Part shown: piece after piece, positions 18,556-27,162 of the stretch
How the letters are laid out: the number at the start of each line of letters is the position of its first letter
How positions within the stretch are numbered: the first letter of the stretch is position 1
Assembly (NCBI GenBank): GCA_030429565.1
Contig: JAUIFE010000002.1
Span: 62,001-126,000 of the forward strand
Direction: 5' to 3'
Origin: Holophagae bacterium
Lineage (GTDB): Bacteria > Acidobacteriota > Holophagae > Acanthopleuribacterales > Acanthopleuribacteraceae
Length of the DNA stretch: 64,000 bases
Translations under genes and position numbers: made by a program
The notes under the pieces: model-generated
Told to the model about the DNA's origin: nothing
The model's input: only the letters and a program-made list of their open reading frames with translations
The model's database searches: none

Positions 18556-21500
18556 GTGAATTCTATAAATTGTTTAAAACGTTCTCTTTGCGTCTTTTCT
18601 GTTTTAGTTCTTTGTACTTTTTCATTATGGGGTCAAGAGATCCCTGACAACAATAGTGATGAAGATGGCGACGGTTTTTTGGGCACCACCCGTGGTTACC
18701 AGCTCCGCGCCGGTTATCCGCGCGGTTTAATTGACGCCGACGGCCTCGACGCCGTCTTTGAGCGCGCGCTCGGCGCCAATGCCCGCGAACCTTACCAAAC
18801 CATTTATCAAAAAATCCGAACTCGAGAAATCGAAGCCCGCGACAACAACAGCCTAACGCCGCACCTTATGAATTTGGCCATTCTGGCTCGGGCTGAAAAT
18901 GACAACCAATTTGAGCAGGACTATTTAACCCGTTTACGTGAGGTGTTGGCCGCCGAAAGCGCCCCCGAACTGGCGACCTACGCCTCGATGGACCTGATGT
19001 GGGACCTGATACCAACCGATCTCAAACTGCGCACCATCGAACTGAGCTCGCGCGACAATGCCTTCTACTACAACTCCCATGTCAACGCAACAGAGCAGAA
19101 CTTTGGCTATCACGCAACGCCTGGCCGCTCACGCGCGCTGTATTTTGCGGTGATGTTTGCCTTTGATCCCATTTGGCAAGAAGCCGAAGTGATCAACAAC
19201 CCTGATACTTACAGTTTCGATGCACCGCTTTACATCGCCACCATCGGCGAGGAACTGCAGCCAGGCGGCCGGTTCTTCGCTACTGAAAACCGCGTCGGTG
19301 GCGCGGCCGGTTTGGGCGATGCCTTGCCGGGTGACTTAGGCGGCATGTACGACAACTTCGGCTACGACACCTGGGACGAATCCTTTTCGATTTTCCTGTC
19401 GTCGATTTGGTCACATGCAACCGGTGTGGCCATGCCCGATATGGCACGAGATCGTCACCGCGGCCGCTTCTACCAGCAATTCCAGGTACCGACGTTGGGC
19501 CGCATGGCGCGGATCTGGTTCACCCGCACCGATTCGTTCGGACCGCACGGCATTGGCCGCTCGCTGACAGCGACACGCTACAACGACCCACACATGCAAT
19601 GGTGGGCCAACTTGTGGCTGGCCGAATTACTGAGCACCAACCAGGATTACCGCCTGCGTTCGATTTGGTATGAGCTGTTTTTTTACGACGACAACCTGCA
19701 GGAAACGCCGCCGGAAAGCAACCCAACCTCGCGATACTTCGGTGGACCGGGTCTGGTTTCCATGCGTTCGGACTGGTCGGACGACGCCACCTTCGGCGTA
19801 TTCCAGGCCGGTGACGGTATTAGCCGTCGTTATGAAGACGCCAACGCCTTTATTATTCACCGCAAAGGAACGGTCATGCCACACGCGGGCGGGCGCTTGC
19901 AGTCGCAAGTCGACAACCTGCGCCACCACTGGTACACAATTCGTTCCGTATCGAAAAACACGATGCGCATCATGGATCCCAACGAGGCCTTCGACATCAA
20001 TGGCGACGGCACCATCGGCAGCTACGGTTCCGGCACGCCACTGGTCCCCTCCGACAATCTCGGGGGGCAACTGTTCGAAACGCGTATTGCCGCCTTCGAC
20101 GGCGAGTACCCCATCACCGGCGGCGGCAACGGTCTCCGCCTGTGCGGCAACTTCGACCTCGGCATTTGCGACATCGCCAACATCCTTAAGTATCAGTTCG
20201 AAGAGGGTTTGTTCACCTATACTGTTGGTGACGGAACCCCCGCCTATACCGCCAAGGTCGAACAGTTCGACCGTGAGTTTTTGTTTTTGCCGCCTTCAAG
20301 TTTTGTGGTGTTTGACCGCGTTCGTGCCCGCGACGCTTCATTCCGCAAAATTTGGATGCTACACACGGTGGATCAGCCGCTTAGCCCCGAGCAAGCCCCG
20401 GTTGACAGCGACCACGGCAAAACCGAATACAACGATTTGCGCTACCTAACTTTTGGCAACCCCGACAACCAAACCCACCTTTATCCATTGCTGCCGGAAC
20501 AAAATTCGGTAGTCGTGCGCGGTGGCGATACCCTGCTTTGCGACAACCAACCCTTAAATGCGAGTACCCCGATTGAAAGCGGCGCCTTAGTCGCTTCCGA
20601 TATCCCGCGTTTCGTGGAGCTGTTCGCTTTGGGCAGTGACACGGTTGGGTCGGTGACCTTGGAAGGCGAAACCTCGGAAGGTGAAAATCGCACCGAGGTC
20701 GTTAACTTCACCGGCAACAAGCACAACTACTTGTACGCCAGCCCAACAGCGGTCAACAGCACCAGCCTAGAGGACAACACGCGTAACTGGGCAACCGACC
20801 AATGGGCCGGTGTTGAATTACGCACGCGCGGCGGCGGCAATGAGACGGCGATCATCACCGGCAACAACGCCACCACCTATTTCCTCGACCGCCCCATTCA
20901 AACCGGTGGTGTCTGGGGTTATGCGTTGGAACGTCCGGTTGCCAACAGCTACCAGTACTGGAAACGCATTACCCGCATTACCACCAGTGACATGGACGTC
21001 GACCGCTTGATCGTCTCAATTCCGCATTACTTCGATACCGAAGGCGTCGACGGAACGGTTTATTCGTTTTCGCCGCACAGCGACGGTCGCGACGAAAACT
21101 TCGAATGGGATCCCTCGGTTGGTCGCTGGAACCTCGCTATCGAAGCGCCAACCGGCAACCAAACCGATCACTTCCTCAATGTGATTCACTTGGCCGATCC
21201 CGGCCAGGCCGTGGCCGCACCCCAACTGATTGAGGTCACCGGCGGTTTCGGCACCATGGTTGACGACAACCGCGTGGCCGTCTTCAGCGCCTCCGGCAGC
21301 ACCTCGTCGTTGGAATACAGGGGTCTCGACGGCCAAGAACGGGTTCACGTGGTTGCGGGTTTGACCCCCGAAACCGAGTTTTTCCTGCAGGTCAACGGCC
21401 AAAACCAACGGATGGTCACCAGCTCCGACCAGGGGATCGCGTTTTACACGCTCACCCTCAACGCGGGAGATCAGGTCGCCCTGACACGGCAAAACATATC

Positions 21501-21576
21501 AAGCCAACTGCGCGCCATGATGGCCGATTGGCCGACAACGCCACTGCTTGAAATTGTTGCTTTCATCAACCAGTAA
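18556..21576 (+). CDS. Secreted heparinase II/III-like polysaccharide lyase
   Basis: This is a 1006-residue probable uronic-acid polysaccharide lyase. The upstream frame reaches an ATG at 18499, but I prefer the GTG at 18556: GGAG lies six bases before it and the protein then begins with a clean signal peptide (NSINCLKRSLCVFSVLVLCTFSLWG). An alpha/alpha-toroid-like region (about 40-400) is followed by the heparinase II/III beta-sandwich, recognised by GGPGLVSMRSDWSDDATF and the HRKGTVMPHAGGRL stretch with conserved His. The substrate cannot be fixed from sequence. The very C-terminus ends in DWPTTPLLEIVAFINQ, which closely resembles the end of another secreted protein in this window. An efficient terminator follows. 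Confidence 0.75.
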   Translation: MNSINCLKRSLCVFSVLVLCTFSLWGQEIPDNNSDEDGDGFLGTTRGYQLRAGYPRGLIDADGLDAVFERALGANAREPYQTIYQKIRTREIEARDNNSLTPHLMNLAILARAENDNQFEQDYLTRLREVLAAESAPELATYASMDLMWDLIPTDLKLRTIELSSRDNAFYYNSHVNATEQNFGYHATPGRSRALYFAVMFAFDPIWQEAEVINNPDTYSFDAPLYIATIGEELQPGGRFFATENRVGGAAGLGDALPGDLGGMYDNFGYDTWDESFSIFLSSIWSHATGVAMPDMARDRHRGRFYQQFQVPTLGRMARIWFTRTDSFGPHGIGRSLTATRYNDPHMQWWANLWLAELLSTNQDYRLRSIWYELFFYDDNLQETPPESNPTSRYFGGPGLVSMRSDWSDDATFGVFQAGDGISRRYEDANAFIIHRKGTVMPHAGGRLQSQVDNLRHHWYTIRSVSKNTMRIMDPNEAFDINGDGTIGSYGSGTPLVPSDNLGGQLFETRIAAFDGEYPITGGGNGLRLCGNFDLGICDIANILKYQFEEGLFTYTVGDGTPAYTAKVEQFDREFLFLPPSSFVVFDRVRARDASFRKIWMLHTVDQPLSPEQAPVDSDHGKTEYNDLRYLTFGNPDNQTHLYPLLPEQNSVVVRGGDTLLCDNQPLNASTPIESGALVASDIPRFVELFALGSDTVGSVTLEGETSEGENRTEVVNFTGNKHNYLYASPTAVNSTSLEDNTRNWATDQWAGVELRTRGGGNETAIITGNNATTYFLDRPIQTGGVWGYALERPVANSYQYWKRITRITTSDMDVDRLIVSIPHYFDTEGVDGTVYSFSPHSDGRDENFEWDPSVGRWNLAIEAPTGNQTDHFLNVIHLADPGQAVAAPQLIEVTGGFGTMVDDNRVAVFSASGSTSSLEYRGLDGQERVHVVAGLTPETEFFLQVNGQNQRMVTSSDQGIAFYTLTLNAGDQVALTRQNISSQLRAMMADWPTTPLLEIVAFINQ

Positions 21577-21599
21577 CGCACCCTTGCGGTAAAGGAGAG

Positions 21600-21625
21600 G
21601 GCCCACCAATCGGTGGGCCTTTTTT
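21600..21625 (+). terminator. Rho-independent terminator after the lyase gene
   Basis: GGCCCACC (21600-21607), loop AATC and GGTGGGCC (21612-21619) are followed by six T residues. It stands 24 bases after the lyase stop codon. Confidence 0.92.
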
Positions 21626-21641
21626 GTGTTCACTAAGATCT

Positions 21642-23297
21642 TTATGGGTTTGCCGGCGGGCGCGGCGCGGTTTCCTGCCAAGCCTCGGCGACACGTTGAT
21701 CACGACCGTAAATATCGAAGCGGCGTTGGAGCGCGCCCGTTTCATCGGCCCAAACAGTCCAATAAAGCAGGTGAACCATCACCGGCGTGGACAACATCAC
21801 GGTTGTTTCCTGGTTGGCGGCCACGGCGGCGGCAAGGGTCGCGGGCGTCCAGCGTGGTTGATCGCGCAGTAAATAAGCCGCCAAATCAAGCGGTCGTTCA
21901 ATGCGAATACAGCCGGAACTGAAAGCACGCCCCGATTTCGCGAACAATTCGCGGCTCGGAGTGTCGTGAATATAAATGTTAAAGGGGTTGGGAAACATAA
22001 ACTTAACGCTCCCTAGTGCGTTGAGTGGCCCTGGTTTCTGGCGCAAGCGATAAGGGAAATTTTTGGCGCTCACTGCGCGCCAATCGATCTTACCCACATC
22101 AATTTTTTGTTCTTCGGAACCCCAGCCTAAAAAAACCTCGTAACCCTGCTCCAGCAGCTTGGCGGCGTCTTTGCGCAACAGCGGTAGTTTGTCCTGCACC
22201 GCCAAACTCGGCGGCACATGCCAGTAGGGTGCAAGCACCAAGTACGTCATCTTGCGACTAAAAACCGGCGTACGCCGTTGATCGCGACCGACAATCACCT
22301 GATAGCGATCCACGACCCGCCCTTGTTCCCACACTTCTGCACTAAAATCCGCAATGTTGACGAGAATGTGGCGATCACCCAGGTCGCGCGGTAACCAGCG
22401 CCAACGTTCCATGTTGATTTCAATGCGCTGGATTAAGGCGGATCGCGTTTGACTGAGCATCGCTTGGGTACGGCTACCGATGACGCCGTCGTCGTCAAGC
22501 CCGTAACTGCGCTGCAGTGCTTTAACCGCTTTGACAAGGGCCGGGTCGTACCCAGTTGGTTCTGATTGAGGCGCCGGAACCATACCGGTCAATCGCGCAA
22601 CGGCATCGCGTACCAGCACCACATCGGCATGTGACTGCCCAGGCTTCAACCCTGAGGAAAAGACCAAAGGCGCGCCGGCTTCGTCTTCGGGAAACGTCCG
22701 CAACAATGCCAACTGACGCCGCAAGGCTCGGTAACCTTCGTAGTTTGGGGTTAAGTCCTGAAGGGCGATGTCGAGACGTGGCGTCGCCAAGGACTTTTGC
22801 AGGTATTCCGCCAAATCCATTTCGCGTCGATCGGCATGCCATTCGGCATCCAAAACTTGCGGGTCCAATCGTCCAGAAAGGAGGTGGGCCGCCGCCATCA
22901 AGAAGGCATCTGTCGCCAGCAAGTCCAAATCAGCGGCCAAGTTGGCGGGTAACGCACCCTTTGCCGGCACCTGCTCCAGAAGATGTTTTAGTGCCGCGAG
23001 ATGGTAATCCTCAGGACGTAACCCTTCCCGATCAAGCCGATCCAAGGCATCAACAAAACTCACCAGTGCCCCAGTTGGCCGACCAGCGTGACACCAAGCG
23101 GGCTGGAAATCGCGTTGTTGGTAAAAACGCGGCAAGGTCGTTTTGGCGAAAATATACTCACGTGCAGCAGTGAGTGAAGCCTGTTCGAAGCGTTGCTCCA
23201 AGCGCACCCGTAAGTGATCGCGCACTATTTCATTCTGCGCCGGCAGCAACCCAACCAGGAACGTAACCATAAACAGGACATAAGCAACCCACTTCAT
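21642..23297 (-). CDS. L,D-transpeptidase of the YcbB/LdtD type
   Basis: This 551-residue periplasmic enzyme would make 3-3 peptidoglycan cross-links or attach proteins to peptidoglycan. I started it at MKWVAYVLFMVTFLVGLLPAQ, a signal peptide preceded by GGAGG; the frame extends 31 codons further without support. A YcbB-type scaffold domain is followed by a peptidoglycan-binding helix bundle (ALVKAVKALQRSYGLDDDGV) and the YkuD catalytic domain, whose motif HDTPSRELFAKSGRAFSSGC includes the conserved His and catalytic Cys463. The substrate loop between them is of YcbB length. It is divergent from an M15 peptidase gene. Confidence 0.92.
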   Translation of the reverse strand: MKWVAYVLFMVTFLVGLLPAQNEIVRDHLRVRLEQRFEQASLTAAREYIFAKTTLPRFYQQRDFQPAWCHAGRPTGALVSFVDALDRLDREGLRPEDYHLAALKHLLEQVPAKGALPANLAADLDLLATDAFLMAAAHLLSGRLDPQVLDAEWHADRREMDLAEYLQKSLATPRLDIALQDLTPNYEGYRALRRQLALLRTFPEDEAGAPLVFSSGLKPGQSHADVVLVRDAVARLTGMVPAPQSEPTGYDPALVKAVKALQRSYGLDDDGVIGSRTQAMLSQTRSALIQRIEINMERWRWLPRDLGDRHILVNIADFSAEVWEQGRVVDRYQVIVGRDQRRTPVFSRKMTYLVLAPYWHVPPSLAVQDKLPLLRKDAAKLLEQGYEVFLGWGSEEQKIDVGKIDWRAVSAKNFPYRLRQKPGPLNALGSVKFMFPNPFNIYIHDTPSRELFAKSGRAFSSGCIRIERPLDLAAYLLRDQPRWTPATLAAAVAANQETTVMLSTPVMVHLLYWTVWADETGALQRRFDIYGRDQRVAEAWQETAPRPPANP

Positions 23298-23589
23298 GAC
23301 GGCCTCCGTCAACGAATGGACAGGCGCCGTGTAGGGTTTGGCAAAACACGCGTTCCCCCACAAAACCGCCCCATCACAACCCAAGAGCAAGTCCGCTTGA
23401 TGCCAACCAAATGGAACGCGAAGGCAGCCGCAAAATCGCCCGCTTTAGATTTCAAAGGACGCTGAGAATCACTTGGCATTGTAATTTATCGCGTGTATTT
23501 TCGAGCTAAGCAACCATTCAGAAAAAAGATATCGCCTTTCCCCGCCAGGGGTCTGGGCAAAATACCGAGTTACCTCAGGAGGCCGCGAC

Positions 23590-24558
23590 ATGACAACCAG
23601 GTGCGGGCTTTTTGCCTTGCTCGTTCTCTTTGGGACGGTCTCGGCCAACGACTTGCCGTTCGATTCAGGCCGCCTCAGTTTTGCCATCGCTTTTCGCGAC
23701 GATCTCAATCCTTACCGCGTCCTTGCGCTATGTGTCATGCCGGGCGAAACGCTGACCTTTCATCTCAAAAACCCCACCGGCGAGACGCCGGTCACCCCCA
23801 TTGCGCTTACCTTCTCGGCAGACAAAGGCGAAGTGCTCGAACAAACGCCAACCCGCCGGCAATGGCGCGCACCTGCGAGCAGCCGCCCTTTTCAGATTCG
23901 CTTCAGCCGCGATGACAATGGTGAAACCATGGTTTTCCAAATCTTGATGATGACCCCCTTATCCGAGGTTCGAGACGGAAAACTAAAAAACTACCGCGTC
24001 GGCAGCTACCCAGACAAAATGCTCAAAGACCTGGCGATTTACCGTCAACCGCCGGGCCTTGCACAATTTGAGGCAGAGGACCTGGATTTGGCGGTCGCCC
24101 CTCATTTCAAGCTGGGCCAGTTCGTGTGTAAACAAAACGACGGTTACCCCAAGTTTCTGATCCTGCGCGAACGTTTGCTGCTCAAGCTCGAGTACCTTTT
24201 GGAAAAGGTCAACCAACGCGGCCGCCAAGTCCCCACCTTCTATGTAATGAGTGGCTTTCGCACCCCCTTCTACAACAAAAGTATCGGCAACGTGAAATAC
24301 AGCCGCCATTGCTGGGGCGGGGCCGCCGATATTTTCATCGATGTCGCCCCCAAAGACGGCGTGATGGACGACCTCAACGGCGATGGGGTGATCGACGTTA
24401 AAGACGCGATGGTCATGTACGAGTGGGTCGACGGCATGAACAAAAACAAAGATTATCGCGGCTTCATTGGCGGCCTCGGTCTCTACCGCCGCACACCGAA
24501 TCACGGTCCCTTCGTCCACGTTGACGTGCGCGGGTTCCGCGCGCGGTGGGGCGACTAA
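23590..24558 (+). CDS. Secreted M15-family (D-Ala-D-Ala carboxypeptidase-like) peptidase
   Basis: This 322-residue protein has a signal peptide (MTTRCGLFALLVLFGTVSA), an N-terminal beta domain (about 25-130) and a C-terminal M15_3-type zinc peptidase domain. The latter is marked by VMSGFRTPFYNKSIGN, SRHCWGGAADIFID (His and Asp ligands) and the final histidine in GPFVHVDVRG. Between the ligands sits a calcium-loop-like insertion, DLNGDGVIDVKD, resembling a dockerin or EF-hand loop. AGGAGG precedes the ATG. With the divergent L,D-transpeptidase it makes a peptidoglycan-remodelling pair. Confidence 0.86.
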   Translation: MTTRCGLFALLVLFGTVSANDLPFDSGRLSFAIAFRDDLNPYRVLALCVMPGETLTFHLKNPTGETPVTPIALTFSADKGEVLEQTPTRRQWRAPASSRPFQIRFSRDDNGETMVFQILMMTPLSEVRDGKLKNYRVGSYPDKMLKDLAIYRQPPGLAQFEAEDLDLAVAPHFKLGQFVCKQNDGYPKFLILRERLLLKLEYLLEKVNQRGRQVPTFYVMSGFRTPFYNKSIGNVKYSRHCWGGAADIFIDVAPKDGVMDDLNGDGVIDVKDAMVMYEWVDGMNKNKDYRGFIGGLGLYRRTPNHGPFVHVDVRGFRARWGD

Positions 24559-24565
24559 CCTCACC

Positions 24566-25417
24566 TCAAACCGGCATGCCACCCGCTTTTAAGACAGGCC
24601 CACTTTGGTCGGCCTCTTGACTCAAATACTCAAGGCGCCATTGATCGTGACGACGAATGTCGGCCAGAGAAAAGTGAATGTCGGCGACAACGCTGCAGTC
24701 AAACAAGTCGATGCGATTTTTTTCCGCCGCCGGATAAGCGAGATCAAACAAGTAACGCAACTCCCTTTTTACCCGATAGGCAGTGCTATTGGCCAATTCG
24801 CCATGACGTTCCGTATCAAACACCAACACTAAACCCAACTCGTAAGGCTCGCCGATCGCCAATTCTCGATCACGCTCATCACCTAAATCAAAAAACAACC
24901 CCACCAAATCATCCGCAACCGTTTCGACAATTTTTCTAATTTGACGATGAACTTCGCGGGGTTTGCCCGAGGCAAATTTCACCTTGCGCCGCAGACGTGT
25001 CTCAAAAGAGTTGGGGAACGCCGGCCGACCGTAACGTGCGGCCAACCACTGCTTGAGAACCCGCTTTTGGAAGGAAGGCAAAACAAAGGGCGAGGGTGCA
25101 ACCAATTCTTCGAAACGCGATTTTGCAACCGCCCGACGCTCCGCCATGCTCAGTTCGAGATGCAAGACCGTACCTTTTTCGTTTCGATAGGCAAGCTGGA
25201 GTTTGCGCGGATGTTCGGCCCGAGTGAGCTCCGGTTTCAAGGCGTCCACAGGGTCGGCGAGGATGATTTCAACTTCGGCCTCGAGGGGGTGGGGTCAATC
25301 GCAATCATGCGAGATCACCACACCCCAGCGGCCCCTGTTTTCAGTTATGAATCCAAGTTCTTGTAATTGGTCAGGACGCAGCAGACAACCCTGCCGCCAA
25401 ACGGTTTCACGTCCCAT
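24566..25417 (-). pseudogene. SHDCD-motif protein interrupted by an in-frame TGA
   Basis: Reading from an ATG with AGGAG upstream, the frame gives 40 residues ending in WGVVISHDCD, meets TGA at 25297-25295, and continues in the same frame for 242 more codons (PHPLEAEVEIILADP onward) to a normal stop. The continuation is clearly coding and would otherwise have to start at a GTG at 25249 without a good ribosome-binding site. The full product would be 283 residues, with no signal peptide or membrane segment; I do not recognise a named family. It is the third gene of an operon, seven bases after the XRE gene stop. The TGA could be a nonsense mutation, a sequencing error or a recoded codon; mutation or error is likeliest. 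Confidence 0.7.
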
Positions 25418-25424
25418 CAATGTC

Positions 25425-26063
25425 TTACTCCTGATCTAAATGTTCGTTGGCGGCAGGAATCGACAAATAAGTGCGCCAGTTGTCGTTGGGTTTGGTTTTG
25501 CTACGGGTAACGGCTGACTTCTGATAACCGGCTTCCATGCGTTGGGCTGAGGTGATCAGCTCGGTCACGTGCGCTTCGGTTTCTTCATCGGCTTTGATCA
25601 AATCCAGCAAGGAACGTCCGTCGAAGTGCTTCATCTTGATCAGGTGTTTCACGTGACCCAACCCCGCGTTTTTGATGCGCTCGGCCAAACGCTCAAGCGC
25701 AAGGATGCGGCGCATTTTGGTTTCGTCGGGTAACGACTCGCCGGCCAGCCATTTGTAAACCGCTTGACGACTGACCGCAAACAGGTCGGCCAATTCAGTA
25801 ACGCGAATCTTGAGGACTTGGCGTACCATCGCCAAACGTTCAGGCAGAGACTTGACAGCCGGCACCGCGGCAACGGTTTGTTTGACAAACTCCGGTTTGT
25901 AGGCCGCCATGACATTTTGCTGAAACAGCCAAACTTGGTACAGCGGCTTGTTGGATTCGGTGAGATCGAGATGGTGCCCCGTGCTGTCGACAAAAGAGTC
26001 TACGGAGGTGTCTTTGGCCAGGAAAAAGTTCGTATTTGTTTGACTAAGGTGATTCGTGCGCAT
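25425..26063 (-). CDS. XRE-type helix-turn-helix regulator
   Basis: This 212-residue protein has a central helix-turn-helix at about residues 76-130 (LPERLAMVRQVLKIRVTELA, then LFAVSRQAVYKWLAGESLP). The N-terminal 75 residues and C-terminal 80 residues do not resemble a known domain that I can name. The ATG follows GGGAGG by five bases and lies inside the 3' end of the upstream TIGR04255-like gene (20-base overlap), and its stop is seven bases before the next start, so all three are one operon. It is a natural candidate for autoregulation through the repeat at 26902-26924. Confidence 0.82.
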   Translation of the reverse strand: MRTNHLSQTNTNFFLAKDTSVDSFVDSTGHHLDLTESNKPLYQVWLFQQNVMAAYKPEFVKQTVAAVPAVKSLPERLAMVRQVLKIRVTELADLFAVSRQAVYKWLAGESLPDETKMRRILALERLAERIKNAGLGHVKHLIKMKHFDGRSLLDLIKADEETEAHVTELITSAQRMEAGYQKSAVTRSKTKPNDNWRTYLSIPAANEHLDQE

Positions 26064-26862
26064 GGGTACCTCCCGAAAGCGAGCACCAGGCTTTTAGGGC
26101 AGGATCGGTTACCGCCGCTTTAAAGGCGTTTTTCAATCCACCATCTAGGTTAAAAAATATTTCTTCGGCTTTTTTTAGATCGAAGCCAAAACTTACCCTG
26201 GCGAAATGATCGATGTCAAGCAGGAGATGTTCGGAATTTTCGTTTACCACGAAAGCATCTTGAATATATAGTGTTAGGCTCTGAAGGTCGGGCGGGTAAC
26301 TCAGTTCACCAAAACGCCGATGTGTCCTGGCCACGAGGAAGGTTGCGGGATCTTCGCCTGTTTGAAAGAAGGATTCGCTCGCGCGATAAAGGGGTTGCCG
26401 ATCCATACATAAACCCCGCAAACCCGGCGCTAAGAGGTCGTCGATTGTTTGGGTATGATAGGGCATAACCGCGTTTAGGAAACGCAGCCCAAGTCGGTTT
26501 AAATTGGCTAGGGCGACCACATCATCAACGAGCTTTAATCCTTTAAGTACATGAAAAATAATATCTTCACTCGCTTCATAGGTCGTTGTATGAAATGCCA
26601 AAAAGTCGGGCGCCAGGATGAACCCGGAAGTTTTCTGCTGATTTGTCATCTGCCAGGAAAGTGTCAGGCCGGCACTTGCGTTTGAGCCCTTAAGGCCGTC
26701 GGTTGTCATTTGATGCTTGGGTATTTCTTGAAAAGTTGAAAAACCCTGGCGGCGCCACTGATCCTGAATGTCTGGAACGTATTTGGCCATAGCCTGAACG
26801 GGGCTAAAACGGACCTGGGCCACGGCGTAGTAAACGGGTATCGGGGACTGATGTTGACCCAT
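26044..26862 (-). CDS. TIGR04255-like sporadically distributed protein
   Basis: This 272-residue cytosolic protein begins PIPVYYAVAQVRFSPVQAM, the pattern typical of the TIGR04255 family, whose members occur patchily across bacteria in mobile or defence-like settings and have no established activity. It carries no evident catalytic motif. AAGGAG precedes the ATG. The gene is visibly more AT-rich than its neighbours, consistent with horizontal transfer. It leads a three-gene operon with an XRE regulator and the SHDCD protein, and is divergent from an Mrr nuclease. Confidence 0.72.
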   Translation of the reverse strand: MGQHQSPIPVYYAVAQVRFSPVQAMAKYVPDIQDQWRRQGFSTFQEIPKHQMTTDGLKGSNASAGLTLSWQMTNQQKTSGFILAPDFLAFHTTTYEASEDIIFHVLKGLKLVDDVVALANLNRLGLRFLNAVMPYHTQTIDDLLAPGLRGLCMDRQPLYRASESFFQTGEDPATFLVARTHRRFGELSYPPDLQSLTLYIQDAFVVNENSEHLLLDIDHFARVSFGFDLKKAEEIFFNLDGGLKNAFKAAVTDPALKAWCSLSGGTHAHESP

Positions 26863-26901
26863 GCTCTCTCCTTAGCTTGAAGTTGGGCTCCACCTCACAT
26901 A

Positions 26902-26924
26902 GTTTACACTTTGGTTTACACTTT
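26902..26924. promoter_or_regulatory. Tandem direct repeat, candidate operator
   Basis: GTTTACACTTT occurs twice (26902-26912 and 26914-26924), spaced 12 bases start to start, or about one helical turn. The repeats lie 40-62 bases upstream of the TIGR04255-like start, where an operator or promoter of that operon would be expected; the XRE protein is the obvious candidate ligand. Confidence 0.5.
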
Positions 26925-27162
26925 TGCAGTAAAAAAGGTTTCAATAAAAATTTGTCAACCAGCTCAAAACCAACCGCTGCTTTGATTGAACGGGAGAAAA
27001 CCCACCTATCGCGGAAAACACGAGACCTTGCTACAATTCCCTCGAACAGCTTCACAGCGCTCAAAGCGAAGACGAAGCCCTTTGTTTCAAGCCGCGAACA
27101 ACAAGCACTGATAAAATTGCCTTGGGTATTTCGGCCATCAAGTACCGAGAAGCGAGTGATTC

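Noticed and set aside
25280..25297. Selenocysteine decoding of the TGA in the SHDCD gene
   Set aside because: The bases just after the TGA form only a short CCTCGAGG self-complement and no SECIS-like hairpin; a point mutation or sequencing error is simpler.
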